Assembly: GCA_900548085.1 (NCBI GenBank)
Contig: URJF01000008.1
Span: 1-23,752 of the forward strand
Direction of reading: 5' to 3'
From: an uncultured Oscillospiraceae bacterium
GTDB taxonomy: Bacteria > Bacillota > Clostridia > Oscillospirales > Acutalibacteraceae
Length of the DNA stretch: 23,752 nt
A program made the translations under genes and the position numbers. The notes under the pieces were generated by a model. It was not told where the DNA came from and did no database searches. It was given only the letters and a program-made list of their open reading frames with translations. Positions 13,263-19,911 of the stretch are shown piece after piece (position 1 is the stretch's first letter; every line of letters begins with the position of its first letter).

Positions 13263-14276
13263 TCAACCCTCGATTTCCGAAAGCTTAACCGGTCTGTGCT
13301 CTGCTACAGAAAGCTTTGCAGCCAATCCGAGACGAAGTGCCTCTAAACCATCGTTTACTGTGGTTTTGGTAGGAACATCATTTTGCACAGCGTTGATGAA
13401 CTCTGTCATCTCGTCTGTAAAGGACTGCATATATCTCTCAAGGAAGAAGTACAGTGGCTTGTCGCTCATATTTCCGTCGCCGTTAATGTAGGACACGTTT
13501 GTAGGTGTATCATTAGCTGCTGATGCCTGACCACCTGAGCCAAACACCTCAAGTCTCTGGTCATAACCATAGCAAGCCTGACGGCAGTTGTCGATAACAC
13601 CGATTGCACCACTCTTAAACTTAAGTGCAACGAGAGCTGTATCAACATCTCCTGCCTCACCGATAGCCGGATCAACCATAACGGTAGCATTAGCATAAAC
13701 CTCATCTACCTCACCGCCGATAAAGCGAGCCATATCAAAATCGTGCACTGTCATATCCAAGAAAATTCCGCCGGATACCTTTACATAATCAATGCTCGGC
13801 GGCTCGGGGTCTCTGGAAGTAATCTTGATTGTCTGCAAATTACCCAACTTGCCCTCGTTTGCAAGCTCTTTTATGTGAGCAAAGTTATGGTCGTATCTTC
13901 TGTTGAATCCGATTTGGAGCTTAACTCCGGCTTTTTCTACAGCGGCGATTACTTTCTTTATTTTAGCTACGGTAAGATCAACCGGCTTTTCGCAAAAGAT
14001 ATGTTTGCCTGCCTCTGCAGCCTCTACTGCAATATCTGCATGAGTATCTGTAGATGAGCAAATCAACACTGCCTTAATCTCCGGATTATTCAATATTTCG
14101 TGATAATCCTGATAATAGTTAGGTATGCCCAAATCCTCGGCTACCTTTTTGGCGCCGTCCACATATATATCGGATATAGCCACTATTTCCGCCTGCGGAA
14201 TGTGGTATGTAATAGATTTTGCGTGTACCTGTCCTATTCTGCCGGCACCGATGATGCCTACCTTCAATTTTTCCAT
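13263..14276 (-). CDS. iolG: Inositol 2-dehydrogenase (Gfo/Idh/MocA family)
   Basis: It oxidises myo-inositol to scyllo-inosose with NAD+, the first step of the pathway. Its 337 residues comprise an N-terminal Rossmann domain with GAGRIG (10-15) and the acidic D36 that usually selects NAD(H). The family motif CEKPVD has K97. The active-site pair D174 and H178 lies in FLDMTVHDFD, and the C-terminal half is a beta-sheet substrate domain. RRYDHNF (126-132) and ITSRDPEPP (152-160) match inositol dehydrogenases, although scyllo-inositol or D-chiro-inositol as substrate cannot be excluded. The ATG at 14274-14276 lies 8 bases after GAGAGG. It leads the iolG-iolD-iolE operon behind a clear promoter and an inverted-repeat candidate operator. 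The later genes iolB, iolC, iolJ and iolA, and any transporter, are not in the window. Confidence 0.93.
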   Translation of the reverse strand: MEKLKVGIIGAGRIGQVHAKSITYHIPQAEIVAISDIYVDGAKKVAEDLGIPNYYQDYHEILNNPEIKAVLICSSTDTHADIAVEAAEAGKHIFCEKPVDLTVAKIKKVIAAVEKAGVKLQIGFNRRYDHNFAHIKELANEGKLGNLQTIKITSRDPEPPSIDYVKVSGGIFLDMTVHDFDMARFIGGEVDEVYANATVMVDPAIGEAGDVDTALVALKFKSGAIGVIDNCRQACYGYDQRLEVFGSGGQASAANDTPTNVSYINGDGNMSDKPLYFFLERYMQSFTDEMTEFINAVQNDVPTKTTVNDGLEALRLGLAAKLSVAEHRPVKLSEIEG

Positions 14277-14304
14277 AAATTTTACCTCTCGAGTTTACTA
14301 ATTC

Positions 14305-14323
14305 GTACAGCTCCACACTGTAC
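14305..14323. promoter_or_regulatory. Candidate operator GTACAG-N7-CTGTAC in the iolG leader
   Basis: Perfect 6-base arms (14305-14310 and 14318-14323) surround a 7-base spacer. They fall at about +6 to +24 relative to the predicted iolG transcription start, a classic repressor position. The regulator is not adjacent; an IolR-like or other repressor would be encoded elsewhere. Confidence 0.5.
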
Positions 14324-14335
14324 ACATCAATACTT

Positions 14336-14364
14336 ATTTTATCATAGCGGACCAATAAATTCAA
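14336..14364 (-). promoter_or_regulatory. Sigma-A promoter of iolG-iolD-iolE
   Basis: TTGAAT (14359-14364), a 17-base spacer and TAAAAT (14336-14341) lie on the minus strand. The predicted start is near 14329. Confidence 0.7.
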
Positions 14365-14428
14365 TATAATATACAAATAATTCACATAGAGTATGTATTT
14401 TTTTATATACTTTTTAGCGCATCCCCTC

Positions 14429-14457
14429 AAAAAAAGAACAGCGCCTCCGCACTGTCC
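14429..14457 (-). terminator. Rho-independent terminator of the TM2/coiled-coil operon
   Basis: On the minus strand GGACAGTGC (14449-14457) pairs over 9 positions, with G-U pairs, with GCGCTGTTC (14436-14444) around a GGAG loop. Seven T follow. Confidence 0.88.
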
Positions 14458-14465
14458 TTTTGACT

Positions 14466-14930
14466 CTATTTTCTTATATAATATACATCTGCCTCATCTG
14501 TAGGTCTACCCAAAAAGTCAATTGCATTGCCTGTAACATCAACTGCTGTTGTAGCCGCATTAGCTATTCCTTGTAGGTCAGCTGCATTAACATAAGGCAC
14601 AAACTGAGGATTTATTATTCCCAAAATCTTTTTTGCATTATATAATCTTGCTCTTTTTGCCGCAGTCACTATATCGGCTATTCCCCACACAAACAATCCA
14701 CCGCAGGTCATAAATTTCAGCAAGCCCAACAAAACATTTTTTAAATAAAATCGGTCTAACCAAAAGAATGACAGCAGAAGTGCCACTCCCGGATCCTTCA
14801 ATTTTTTATCTGCCGCTTGCATAAATGTCACATCATCACATTGCTGCAGACTCTGATAAATCAGTTTTTTGCCTGTATCCGAAAATTTGGATTCGTTATC
14901 ATAATACCATTGTAATTTTGCTTCGTTCAT
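14466..14930 (-). CDS. TM2-domain membrane protein
   Basis: This 154-residue protein has a central TM2 domain: LLLSFFWLDRFYLKNVLLGL, then FMTCGGLFVWGIADIVTAAK (about 50-95). That is two short membrane helices joined by the Asp-Arg-Phe-Tyr turn and the T-GG-x-W signature. A soluble helical N-terminus of about 45 residues precedes it, and a C-terminal tail of about 60 residues follows. TM2 domains are widespread in bacteria and have no assigned biochemical role. The ATG at 14928-14930 follows GAGGAGAATTAT. The gene is 12 bases after the coiled-coil membrane protein gene and shares its promoter and terminator, so the two very probably act together. Control by the divergent XRE repressor is inferred from paired operator-like sites. 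Confidence 0.85.
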   Translation of the reverse strand: MNEAKLQWYYDNESKFSDTGKKLIYQSLQQCDDVTFMQAADKKLKDPGVALLLSFFWLDRFYLKNVLLGLLKFMTCGGLFVWGIADIVTAAKRARLYNAKKILGIINPQFVPYVNAADLQGIANAATTAVDVTGNAIDFLGRPTDEADVYYIRK

Positions 14931-14942
14931 ATAATTCTCCTC

Positions 14943-15884
14943 TTAATAATACAGTGAGCGATAATACATATACTCGTTCATTCTTGCCGACCTTGCTGTA
15001 TTCATAGCTGTGATATTGCTGTTAACCTTAATTTGACTGACATCTCTTGCCATTCTGTCAGTGTTATTTTCTATATTGCGTACACTCTGATAGGCTTTTT
15101 CGGCAATTTCATTACCTCTTACCACCTCATTGTACAGTTCATTCTGATTGGAAATAACTGTATCGAGTTTATCGTTTATTTCGCCTAAAGTAGAAATTAT
15201 CATGCCCATCTTTTTGTCATACTCATAGGTATCAAACAGTCCACCATGACCATAAATCTCAGTACATCGACCGCTGCACAACCATTGGTACATAGTTGCC
15301 ACTGCTATCATATTTCTGTACTGGGCAGGCAAAATGTTTTCGCTGTACAACCTGTTCAAATTTTGTTGTGCAGTATTAACCTGTTTTCTCGCCTCGTTCA
15401 GCTGCACATTATAATCTGCAATAATCAAATCATTTCGCATTTTTAATTCATTAGAATTTTTCAGTTTTACTTGATTTATAAGTTGATTTTCATCTACCTT
15501 TTCTTTTGCAGATTTTCTTCTTATAAACAAAACTACGCCGATAATCACTGCCCACATTCCAAAAGATACACCGTACAGCATCACATTTTGCATAGTTTCC
15601 TTGTGTGACGTAGTAGATGCGACCACAGCAAGTGCAATCATACAGCTCAGAACGCACAAAACAATAAACACTCTCACCCCTAAAGGCAAATGTTTTTTCT
15701 TCTTTTGGTAGCTCATATTTTTGATACTGTCCTGAACATAGTTTTGCTCGGTATAGTACGAAGTAGAACTGAGCGCTTTTATTCTTCCGCTAAGTTTATA
15801 CACAAGCTGTTTGCTGGAATATAAATCCGACTCCATAATTGTGGCTAGCCTTAAATAATCACGCATTTGTTTTACAGATGTCAT
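14943..15884 (-). CDS. Two-TM coiled-coil membrane protein of unknown function
   Basis: The 313-residue product belongs to no characterised family I can name. A helical N-terminal region of about 60 residues is followed by a Lys-rich patch (KKKKH, 61-65). Two membrane helices lie at about 69-90 and 101-121, with RRK at 122-124 marking the cytoplasmic side. A probable coiled coil spans about 135-182. Then comes a segment, YRNMIAVATMYQWLCSGRC (189-207), with GGLFDTYEYDKK (214-225), which resembles a block seen in many uncharacterised Clostridia proteins. The C-terminus (235-290) is another heptad-rich helix. The start is the ATG at 15882-15884 behind GAGGAGGAG. An upstream in-frame extension crosses the promoter and is rejected. 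It is the first gene of an operon with the TM2 protein, divergent from the XRE regulator. Confidence 0.85.
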   Translation of the reverse strand: MTSVKQMRDYLRLATIMESDLYSSKQLVYKLSGRIKALSSTSYYTEQNYVQDSIKNMSYQKKKKHLPLGVRVFIVLCVLSCMIALAVVASTTSHKETMQNVMLYGVSFGMWAVIIGVVLFIRRKSAKEKVDENQLINQVKLKNSNELKMRNDLIIADYNVQLNEARKQVNTAQQNLNRLYSENILPAQYRNMIAVATMYQWLCSGRCTEIYGHGGLFDTYEYDKKMGMIISTLGEINDKLDTVISNQNELYNEVVRGNEIAEKAYQSVRNIENNTDRMARDVSQIKVNSNITAMNTARSARMNEYMYYRSLYY

Positions 15885-15900
15885 TTTTCTCCTCCTCTTT

Positions 15901-15916
15901 ATAACCATACGGTTAT
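15901..15916. promoter_or_regulatory. Operator-like site 1, ATAACCATACGGTTAT
   Basis: Perfect 6-base arms surround a 4-base spacer. The site lies just downstream of the predicted start of the membrane-protein operon, where a bound repressor would block transcription. A second copy is 54 bases away. Confidence 0.6.
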
Positions 15917-15926
15917 ATTTTATTTG

Positions 15927-15955
15927 ATTGTAGCATAATAATGATACTATGTCAA
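15927..15955 (-). promoter_or_regulatory. Sigma-A promoter of the coiled-coil/TM2 operon
   Basis: A perfect TTGACA (15950-15955), a 17-base spacer and TACAAT (15927-15932) lie on the minus strand. Operator-like sites flank it on both sides, and one touches the -35. The divergent xre promoter must overlap this region (a weak TTGATT at 15924, TACTAT at 15945) but is not clear. Confidence 0.85.
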
Positions 15956-15970
15956 TAACCAAATAGTTAT
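15955..15970. promoter_or_regulatory. Operator-like site 2, ATAACCAAATAGTTAT
   Basis: It matches site 1 at 13 of 16 positions, with five of six arm pairs kept. It sits between the -35 of the membrane-protein operon and the xre ribosome binding site, so one protein bound here could affect both directions. Confidence 0.55.
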
Positions 15971-15987
15971 ACTGACGAGGTGAAAAC

Positions 15988-16203
15988 ATGGCATTGTATC
16001 GCAGAATACGGGACTTGCGAGAGGACAACGACAAAACCCAAAAGGAGCTCGCTGAGTATCTCGGAATGAAACAGCCCCAATACTATCGCTACGAAACAGG
16101 GCAGAGAGACATTCCCACTGACATACTGATAAAGCTGTCTCACTACTACAATGTCAGCATTGACTATCTGCTGGGTGTCAGTGACACAAAAGAAATACGA
16201 TAA
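15988..16203 (+). CDS. XRE-family (Cro/CI-type) DNA-binding regulator
   Basis: This 71-residue protein consists almost entirely of one HTH_XRE domain: IRDLREDNDKTQKELAEYLG, then QPQYYRYETGQRDIP and LIKLSHYYNVSIDYLLG. The domain is complete, with the helix-turn-helix at about 17-38. There is no sensor domain, so it probably acts as a simple dimeric repressor. The ATG at 15988 follows GAGGTGAAAAC. It is divergent from the coiled-coil/TM2 operon, with 103 bases between. Two copies of a 16-base near-palindrome in that gap are its likely binding sites, implying autoregulation and control of the membrane genes. It is not close to phage genes or toxin-antitoxin partners in the window. The start and family are secure; the target assignment is inferred. 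Confidence 0.9.
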   Translation: MALYRRIRDLREDNDKTQKELAEYLGMKQPQYYRYETGQRDIPTDILIKLSHYYNVSIDYLLGVSDTKEIR

Positions 16204-16237
16204 AAGCCTGTGTACCGCACATTCGGCACACAGGCTT
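16204..16237. terminator. Bidirectional terminator between the XRE gene and the HAD/ribF operon
   Basis: AAGCCTGTGTACCG pairs with CGGCACACAGGCTT over 14 positions with one mismatch, around a 6-base loop. TTATTATTTT follows on the plus strand and TTTT on the minus strand. It serves convergent genes ending at 16203 and 16244. Confidence 0.88.
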
Positions 16238-16243
16238 ATTATT

Positions 16244-16906
16244 TTATACATATTTTAGTACATCTATTATTTTGTCAATCACCGGTACATCCGGGCGTAG
16301 GTTCTTATCCTTAAACCAGCCGTAGTTCATACGGATAGCTTTCATTCCGGCGTCTAACGCGCCCTGAATGTCGTTAATCGGGTGGTCGCCCACATATGTA
16401 CACTCCTCCGGCTTAAGGCCAAGCTTATCGGCTACATAGATAAAAAGTCTCGGATCGGGCTTGTGTATGCCAACATCTCCGCTGACGGTCACTATATCGC
16501 AATAAGGACGCAATCCGCTCTCGTCCATCTTATGATTTTGGAGATAAGACGGTCCGTTGGTGATAACTCCAACGATATAACCCTTTTCTTTAAGCGTTTT
16601 CAGCAGAACATAGCTGTCTGCAAAAACTGCATTATGGTCGCCAAAAGTGTTGTCGTAATGCTGAGCCAGCACCTTAGGCGACGGAGCGTCGCTCCAGTGC
16701 CACATATCTATAAGCTGTGTGTACCATTTTTCACGGTCAACATAGCCGCCGTTGCCGGTGATACGCATATCGCTCTTTCGTTTTTCTCTTTCGTCCGCAG
16801 TTATATCGGGACAAAACTCGTCGAAAAATGCGTCCATATACCCCTCAAAAGCAAGGGTTCTGTCCTGCAAAGTTTCGTCAAAATCAAACAATACCGCTTT
16901 TGTCAT
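16244..16906 (-). CDS. HAD-superfamily hydrolase (subfamily IA phosphatase)
   Basis: This 220-residue cytoplasmic phosphatase of unknown substrate has all four HAD motifs: DFDET (D8 nucleophile, D10 acid/base), the Thr of VITNG, the Lys in GIHKPDPRLF and the acidic GDHPINDI. A helical cap (about 15-85) containing WYTQLIDMWHW would select the substrate. The start ATG (16904-16906) lies inside the end of ribF; the genes overlap by 23 bases, so translation is probably coupled. Being the last gene of the nusA-infB-ribF cluster and fused in expression to ribF suggests, but does not show, a role in flavin-nucleotide or other nucleotide hydrolysis. YjjG-like nucleotidase or phosphoglycolate-phosphatase-like activity are the alternatives. 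The bidirectional terminator follows directly. Confidence 0.88.
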   Translation of the reverse strand: MTKAVLFDFDETLQDRTLAFEGYMDAFFDEFCPDITADEREKRKSDMRITGNGGYVDREKWYTQLIDMWHWSDAPSPKVLAQHYDNTFGDHNAVFADSYVLLKTLKEKGYIVGVITNGPSYLQNHKMDESGLRPYCDIVTVSGDVGIHKPDPRLFIYVADKLGLKPEECTYVGDHPINDIQGALDAGMKAIRMNYGWFKDKNLRPDVPVIDKIIDVLKYV

Positions 16907-17696
16907 ATATCAACTGCTCCTTTAGCTCGTCTACGGAAGAAAAAATTTTTTCTTCTCTGAGATATTTAACCAATTCTATCCTGACTGTCTTGCCGTACAA
17001 GTCACCCGAATAATCAAAAATATGAGTTTCGCAAAGAGGCTCGTCCACTCTCCATGTAGGCCGTATGCCTATATTGGTAAACGCCTTGTACTCCTTTCCT
17101 TCCACAAAAGCCCGACTCTCATAAACGCCAAATTTAGGCACAATAAAATTCTCCGGCAAATGCTGATTTATGGTAGGAAATCCGATAGTTCTGCCTCGTT
17201 TGTCTCCTCCGACAACCTCGTTTTCAAAGGTAAAATTATACCCAAGCATATCATTAGCCGACTCAATGTCACCTGCCATAACAGCAGATCGGATACGAGT
17301 GGAGCTGATAGGTTTTCCGTCATAGTCAACATGCTCCAAAATACGCACCCAAATATCTTTTTCTTCCAAATGCTTACGCAAATCCATAGCGGACCACATG
17401 GCATTTTTGCCCATTCTGAAATTAAATCCGCAGAGAACAATGCCGGCACCCAGCCTGCCGATGATAACATTGTCAATAAAATCTATCGGACTTTGATTTT
17501 TTATTTCCTCAAAATCGGCGAAAATCGCATTGGGATATCTACGCTCAAATATACTGCGCTGCAACAGCGAAAATCTGTTGTTCACACAATATATTATTAC
17601 GTCGTCCGCACCGGTAACAACTGTCCTGTGTGCCCTGTGCATTCCGTCAAAGTCGCCCAAAGCTACCGCAATTCGCTTTTTTCCCTTATTCTCCAT
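16884..17696 (-). CDS. ribF: Riboflavin kinase / FAD synthetase-type protein with a short, divergent adenylyltransferase half
   Basis: RibF normally phosphorylates riboflavin to FMN and adenylates FMN to FAD. The C-terminal kinase half (about 150-270) looks intact: GDKRGRTIGFPTIN (164-177), FGVYESRAFV and TNIGIRPTW. The N-terminal half is recognisable: GDFDGMHRAH (14-23), FNFRMG (91-96) and ISSTRIR (130-136). It is about 40 residues shorter than usual, however, lacks the FxPHP-type motif, and has HRAH in place of HxGH. FAD synthesis may be reduced or lost; riboflavin kinase activity is likely retained. The total length is 270 versus about 310 in the family. It starts at 17696, 9 bases after truB, with a weak ribosome binding site, and its 3' end overlaps the HAD gene. 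No FMN riboswitch is present, consistent with expression from the upstream operon. Confidence 0.87.
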   Translation of the reverse strand: MENKGKKRIAVALGDFDGMHRAHRTVVTGADDVIIYCVNNRFSLLQRSIFERRYPNAIFADFEEIKNQSPIDFIDNVIIGRLGAGIVLCGFNFRMGKNAMWSAMDLRKHLEEKDIWVRILEHVDYDGKPISSTRIRSAVMAGDIESANDMLGYNFTFENEVVGGDKRGRTIGFPTINQHLPENFIVPKFGVYESRAFVEGKEYKAFTNIGIRPTWRVDEPLCETHIFDYSGDLYGKTVRIELVKYLREEKIFSSVDELKEQLIYDKSGIV

Positions 17697-17705
17697 ACTT
17701 ACGAC

Positions 17706-18599
17706 TTAATCCCTCTTACTCAAAATTCTCGCCACGGTCAGCTGTCCGTCCGTGCATTTGCCGAGTCCCAAAAAGCAGTCGTCGCTGTCATAAACACGAT
17801 ACATCTCGCCATCGGTCAGCTCGCTTTTTACTCTGCCGCAGTCCAGTGCACCGCCATTAAAAAATCTCTTAGACTGTGCCGGTGACACGCTCACTTTTTT
17901 GTAGCAATCAAACATTCTGTCAATGTCGATAATAATGTCATCAAAGCCGACTCCGTCGTCCTTTCGCCTTTGGAGCTCGTCCAATGTGACTGCATCATCT
18001 AATCCGAAACCCATAGCGCCTGTCCGACGCAAAGAGGTCATAACAGCACCGCAGCCCAGATCCCTGCCTATATCGTCAATCAGTGAACGAATGTATGTGC
18101 CTTTAGTACACTCTACATCGATAGTGTATTCTCCGTCTGCAAATGACACAAGCTCAAGTCTTTTTATTTCCACATCGCACGGAATTCGCTCAACCTCAAC
18201 ACCTTTTCGGGCTAACTCATAAAGTCTAACACCGTCAACACTCTTTGCACTGTACATAGGCGGAAGCTGACTTATTTTTCCCCTAAATTTGTTCAGTGCC
18301 TTTTCGACATCTTCTCGGCCTGCTGTCACTTCATACTCGGCGGTAATCTCGCCGGTAATATCGAGTGTGTCCGTGGTTTTGCCTAAAACAAAAGTCGCCC
18401 GATAGCTTTTATCACTGTCGGGCAAAAAGTTCAAAAATCTTGTGGCACCGCCCAGCATAATCGGCAAAACGCCTGTAGCCATAGGGTCGAGAGTACCTGT
18501 GTGACCTGCCTTGCGCTCGCCAACAATGCCTCTGACTTTAGCCACAACGCCGAAAGAGGTAATGTCTTTTCCTTTATTTATACATATAATCCCCGTCAT
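17706..18599 (-). CDS. truB: tRNA pseudouridine(55) synthase
   Basis: TruB isomerises U55 of the tRNA T-loop to pseudouridine and also acts as a tRNA chaperone. The 297 residues begin MTGIICINKGKDITSFGVVA. The catalytic Asp is D38 in GHTGTLDPMATGVLP. Further family segments are SYRATFVLGKTTDTLDITGE, QLPPMYSAKSVDG, RLYELARKG and CTKGTYIRSLIDDIG. The C-terminal region (about 235-297) resembles a short PUA-like domain. The ATG overlaps the nrnA stop codon in an ATGA, the usual sign of coupled translation. The position between nrnA and ribF is the standard Bacillota order. Confidence 0.97.
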   Translation of the reverse strand: MTGIICINKGKDITSFGVVAKVRGIVGERKAGHTGTLDPMATGVLPIMLGGATRFLNFLPDSDKSYRATFVLGKTTDTLDITGEITAEYEVTAGREDVEKALNKFRGKISQLPPMYSAKSVDGVRLYELARKGVEVERIPCDVEIKRLELVSFADGEYTIDVECTKGTYIRSLIDDIGRDLGCGAVMTSLRRTGAMGFGLDDAVTLDELQRRKDDGVGFDDIIIDIDRMFDCYKKVSVSPAQSKRFFNGGALDCGRVKSELTDGEMYRVYDSDDCFLGLGKCTDGQLTVARILSKRD

Positions 18600-19546
18600 C
18601 GACTCAACATTTCCTCACCTTTTTTTACGAGCATCTGTTTAGCCTCCTCTACGCCGCAGTCAAACTTGCAGGCAGATGCCTGTTTATGACCGCCGCCTCC
18701 GAAGCAAGCCGCCAAAGCCGATGCGTCCACACTCTCATAGGTGCGTATAGAGCACTTACAAGTGCCGTCGGGCTTTTCTCTGATAGTGAGACCTATCTCT
18801 ACACCCTCTGTCTGACGGGTGAGAGGTGCAATAGCCTCTGTCTCCTGCTCATTGGAGCCTGTCTTTTTATACATATCCTGAGTAACGGTGATAACGCAAA
18901 TGCGCTCATTACAAAAGAACTGCATACCCTCTATTGCCATACGCTCAAGTGCGGCATATGTCTTTGTTTTTGTTTCAAACATAATGCGATTGATTTTTCC
19001 GTTATCTGCACCTAAGTCGATAAGCTCTGCTGCAGCACGATATGTGTTAGAGGTTGCACTGGAATATCTAAAGCAACCTGTGTCCGTAGTAAGTCCGGTG
19101 TACAAGCAGTTTGCAATATTCTTGTCAATATCGACTCCCAGAGCCTTTATTACTTTAAATATAATTTCACAAGCTGCGGCAGCGTCTGCGTTCAGCAAAA
19201 GATACTTTGCATAATCAGTGTTAGAGCCGTGGTGGTCTATACACATATCTATTTTACCGCCATAGACATCTTGCAAGGAGCCCAAAAGGTTCTCCGTCGC
19301 CACATCCACAGCAACTACATAGTCCTCATCAAAGCTCTGTATATCCAAGTCCTGCATAAGATACGCATATTTCTTTTGGATTTCGTCGGCACAGATTACA
19401 CGGGCTTTTTTGCCTAATTTGAGCAATGCACGGCACAGTGCACAACCGCATCCTAAGGTATCGCCGTCCGGATGAGCATGAGTCAAAATCAAAATATTGT
19501 CTTTTTCTCTCAGTATCTGAGCACATTTTTCAACATTTATCTTCAT
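18596..19546 (-). CDS. nrnA: DHH-family bifunctional oligoribonuclease / PAP phosphatase
   Basis: NrnA degrades short RNA oligonucleotides from the 5' or 3' end and dephosphorylates pAp to AMP, using Mn2+. The 316 residues show all DHH motifs: THAHPDGDT (22-30; H23, H25, D27, D29), VAVDVA (D81), DHHGSN (104-109) and a Asp-containing TTDTGCFRYSS. The C-terminal DHHA1 substrate domain ends in CFGGGGHKQASAC. It overlaps rbfA by 17 bases at its start and truB by 4 at its end. The ATG at 19544-19546 has AAAAGGC ahead of it. Placement after rbfA is typical for Bacillota, which lack the Orn oligoribonuclease. Confidence 0.95.
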   Translation of the reverse strand: MKINVEKCAQILREKDNILILTHAHPDGDTLGCGCALCRALLKLGKKARVICADEIQKKYAYLMQDLDIQSFDEDYVVAVDVATENLLGSLQDVYGGKIDMCIDHHGSNTDYAKYLLLNADAAAACEIIFKVIKALGVDIDKNIANCLYTGLTTDTGCFRYSSATSNTYRAAAELIDLGADNGKINRIMFETKTKTYAALERMAIEGMQFFCNERICVITVTQDMYKKTGSNEQETEAIAPLTRQTEGVEIGLTIREKPDGTCKCSIRTYESVDASALAACFGGGGHKQASACKFDCGVEEAKQMLVKKGEEMLSR

Positions 19547-19895
19547 TGTTTGCCTTTTCTTCTATATCCTTTAGCTTATCAAATAGTTCCATACCTTTTT
19601 CGATAGAATTGTCTGCAATAAACTTAAGCTCCGGTGTCTTGCGCAGGCGAAGGGAGGAGCCTAATCTGCCTCTGATAAATCCCGAGGCTGCCTTCAGACC
19701 CTTTACGGACTGAACTGTAGCGTCCATTCCCTCTATTGCGCTGACATAAATCTTAGCATAGCTCAAATCGTTGCTGACCTCTACCTTGACTATAGAGAGC
19801 ATAGAGCTTACTCTCGGGTCCTTGACCTCTCTGAGTATCGCGTTCATCTCTCTCTTAATGTCCTCGGTAATTCTGTCAATACGATAACCTGCCAT
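19530..19895 (-). CDS. rbfA: 30S ribosome-binding factor A
   Basis: RbfA is a small KH-like protein that binds immature 30S subunits and helps process the 5' end of 16S rRNA, also in cold adaptation. The 121 residues contain RIDRITEDIKREMNAILREV, KDPRVSSMLSIVKVEVSNDL and SYAKIYVSAI. The C-terminal half carries RLGSSLRLRKTPELKFIADN, as expected for the family. The ATG at 19893-19895 follows TGAGGATTTGTA. It is 16 bases after infB and overlaps nrnA, in the canonical infB-rbfA-nrnA order. Confidence 0.96.
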   Translation of the reverse strand: MAGYRIDRITEDIKREMNAILREVKDPRVSSMLSIVKVEVSNDLSYAKIYVSAIEGMDATVQSVKGLKAASGFIRGRLGSSLRLRKTPELKFIADNSIEKGMELFDKLKDIEEKANNEDKC

Positions 19896-19911
19896 TACAA
19901 ATCCTCACAAA

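Noticed and set aside
12439..13491. A 350-codon open frame on the plus strand
   Set aside because: It lies antisense to iolD/iolG, has no recognisable motif or ribosome binding site, and is Cys/Ser-rich in the way of complementary-strand shadows.
15885..16034. Extension of the coiled-coil membrane protein by 50 residues
   Set aside because: It would run through its own promoter and operators and into the xre coding region; the ATG at 15884 has a strong ribosome binding site.
17022..17885. A 287-codon open frame on the plus strand
   Set aside because: It is antisense to ribF and the end of truB, which are well-supported genes. No domain features.
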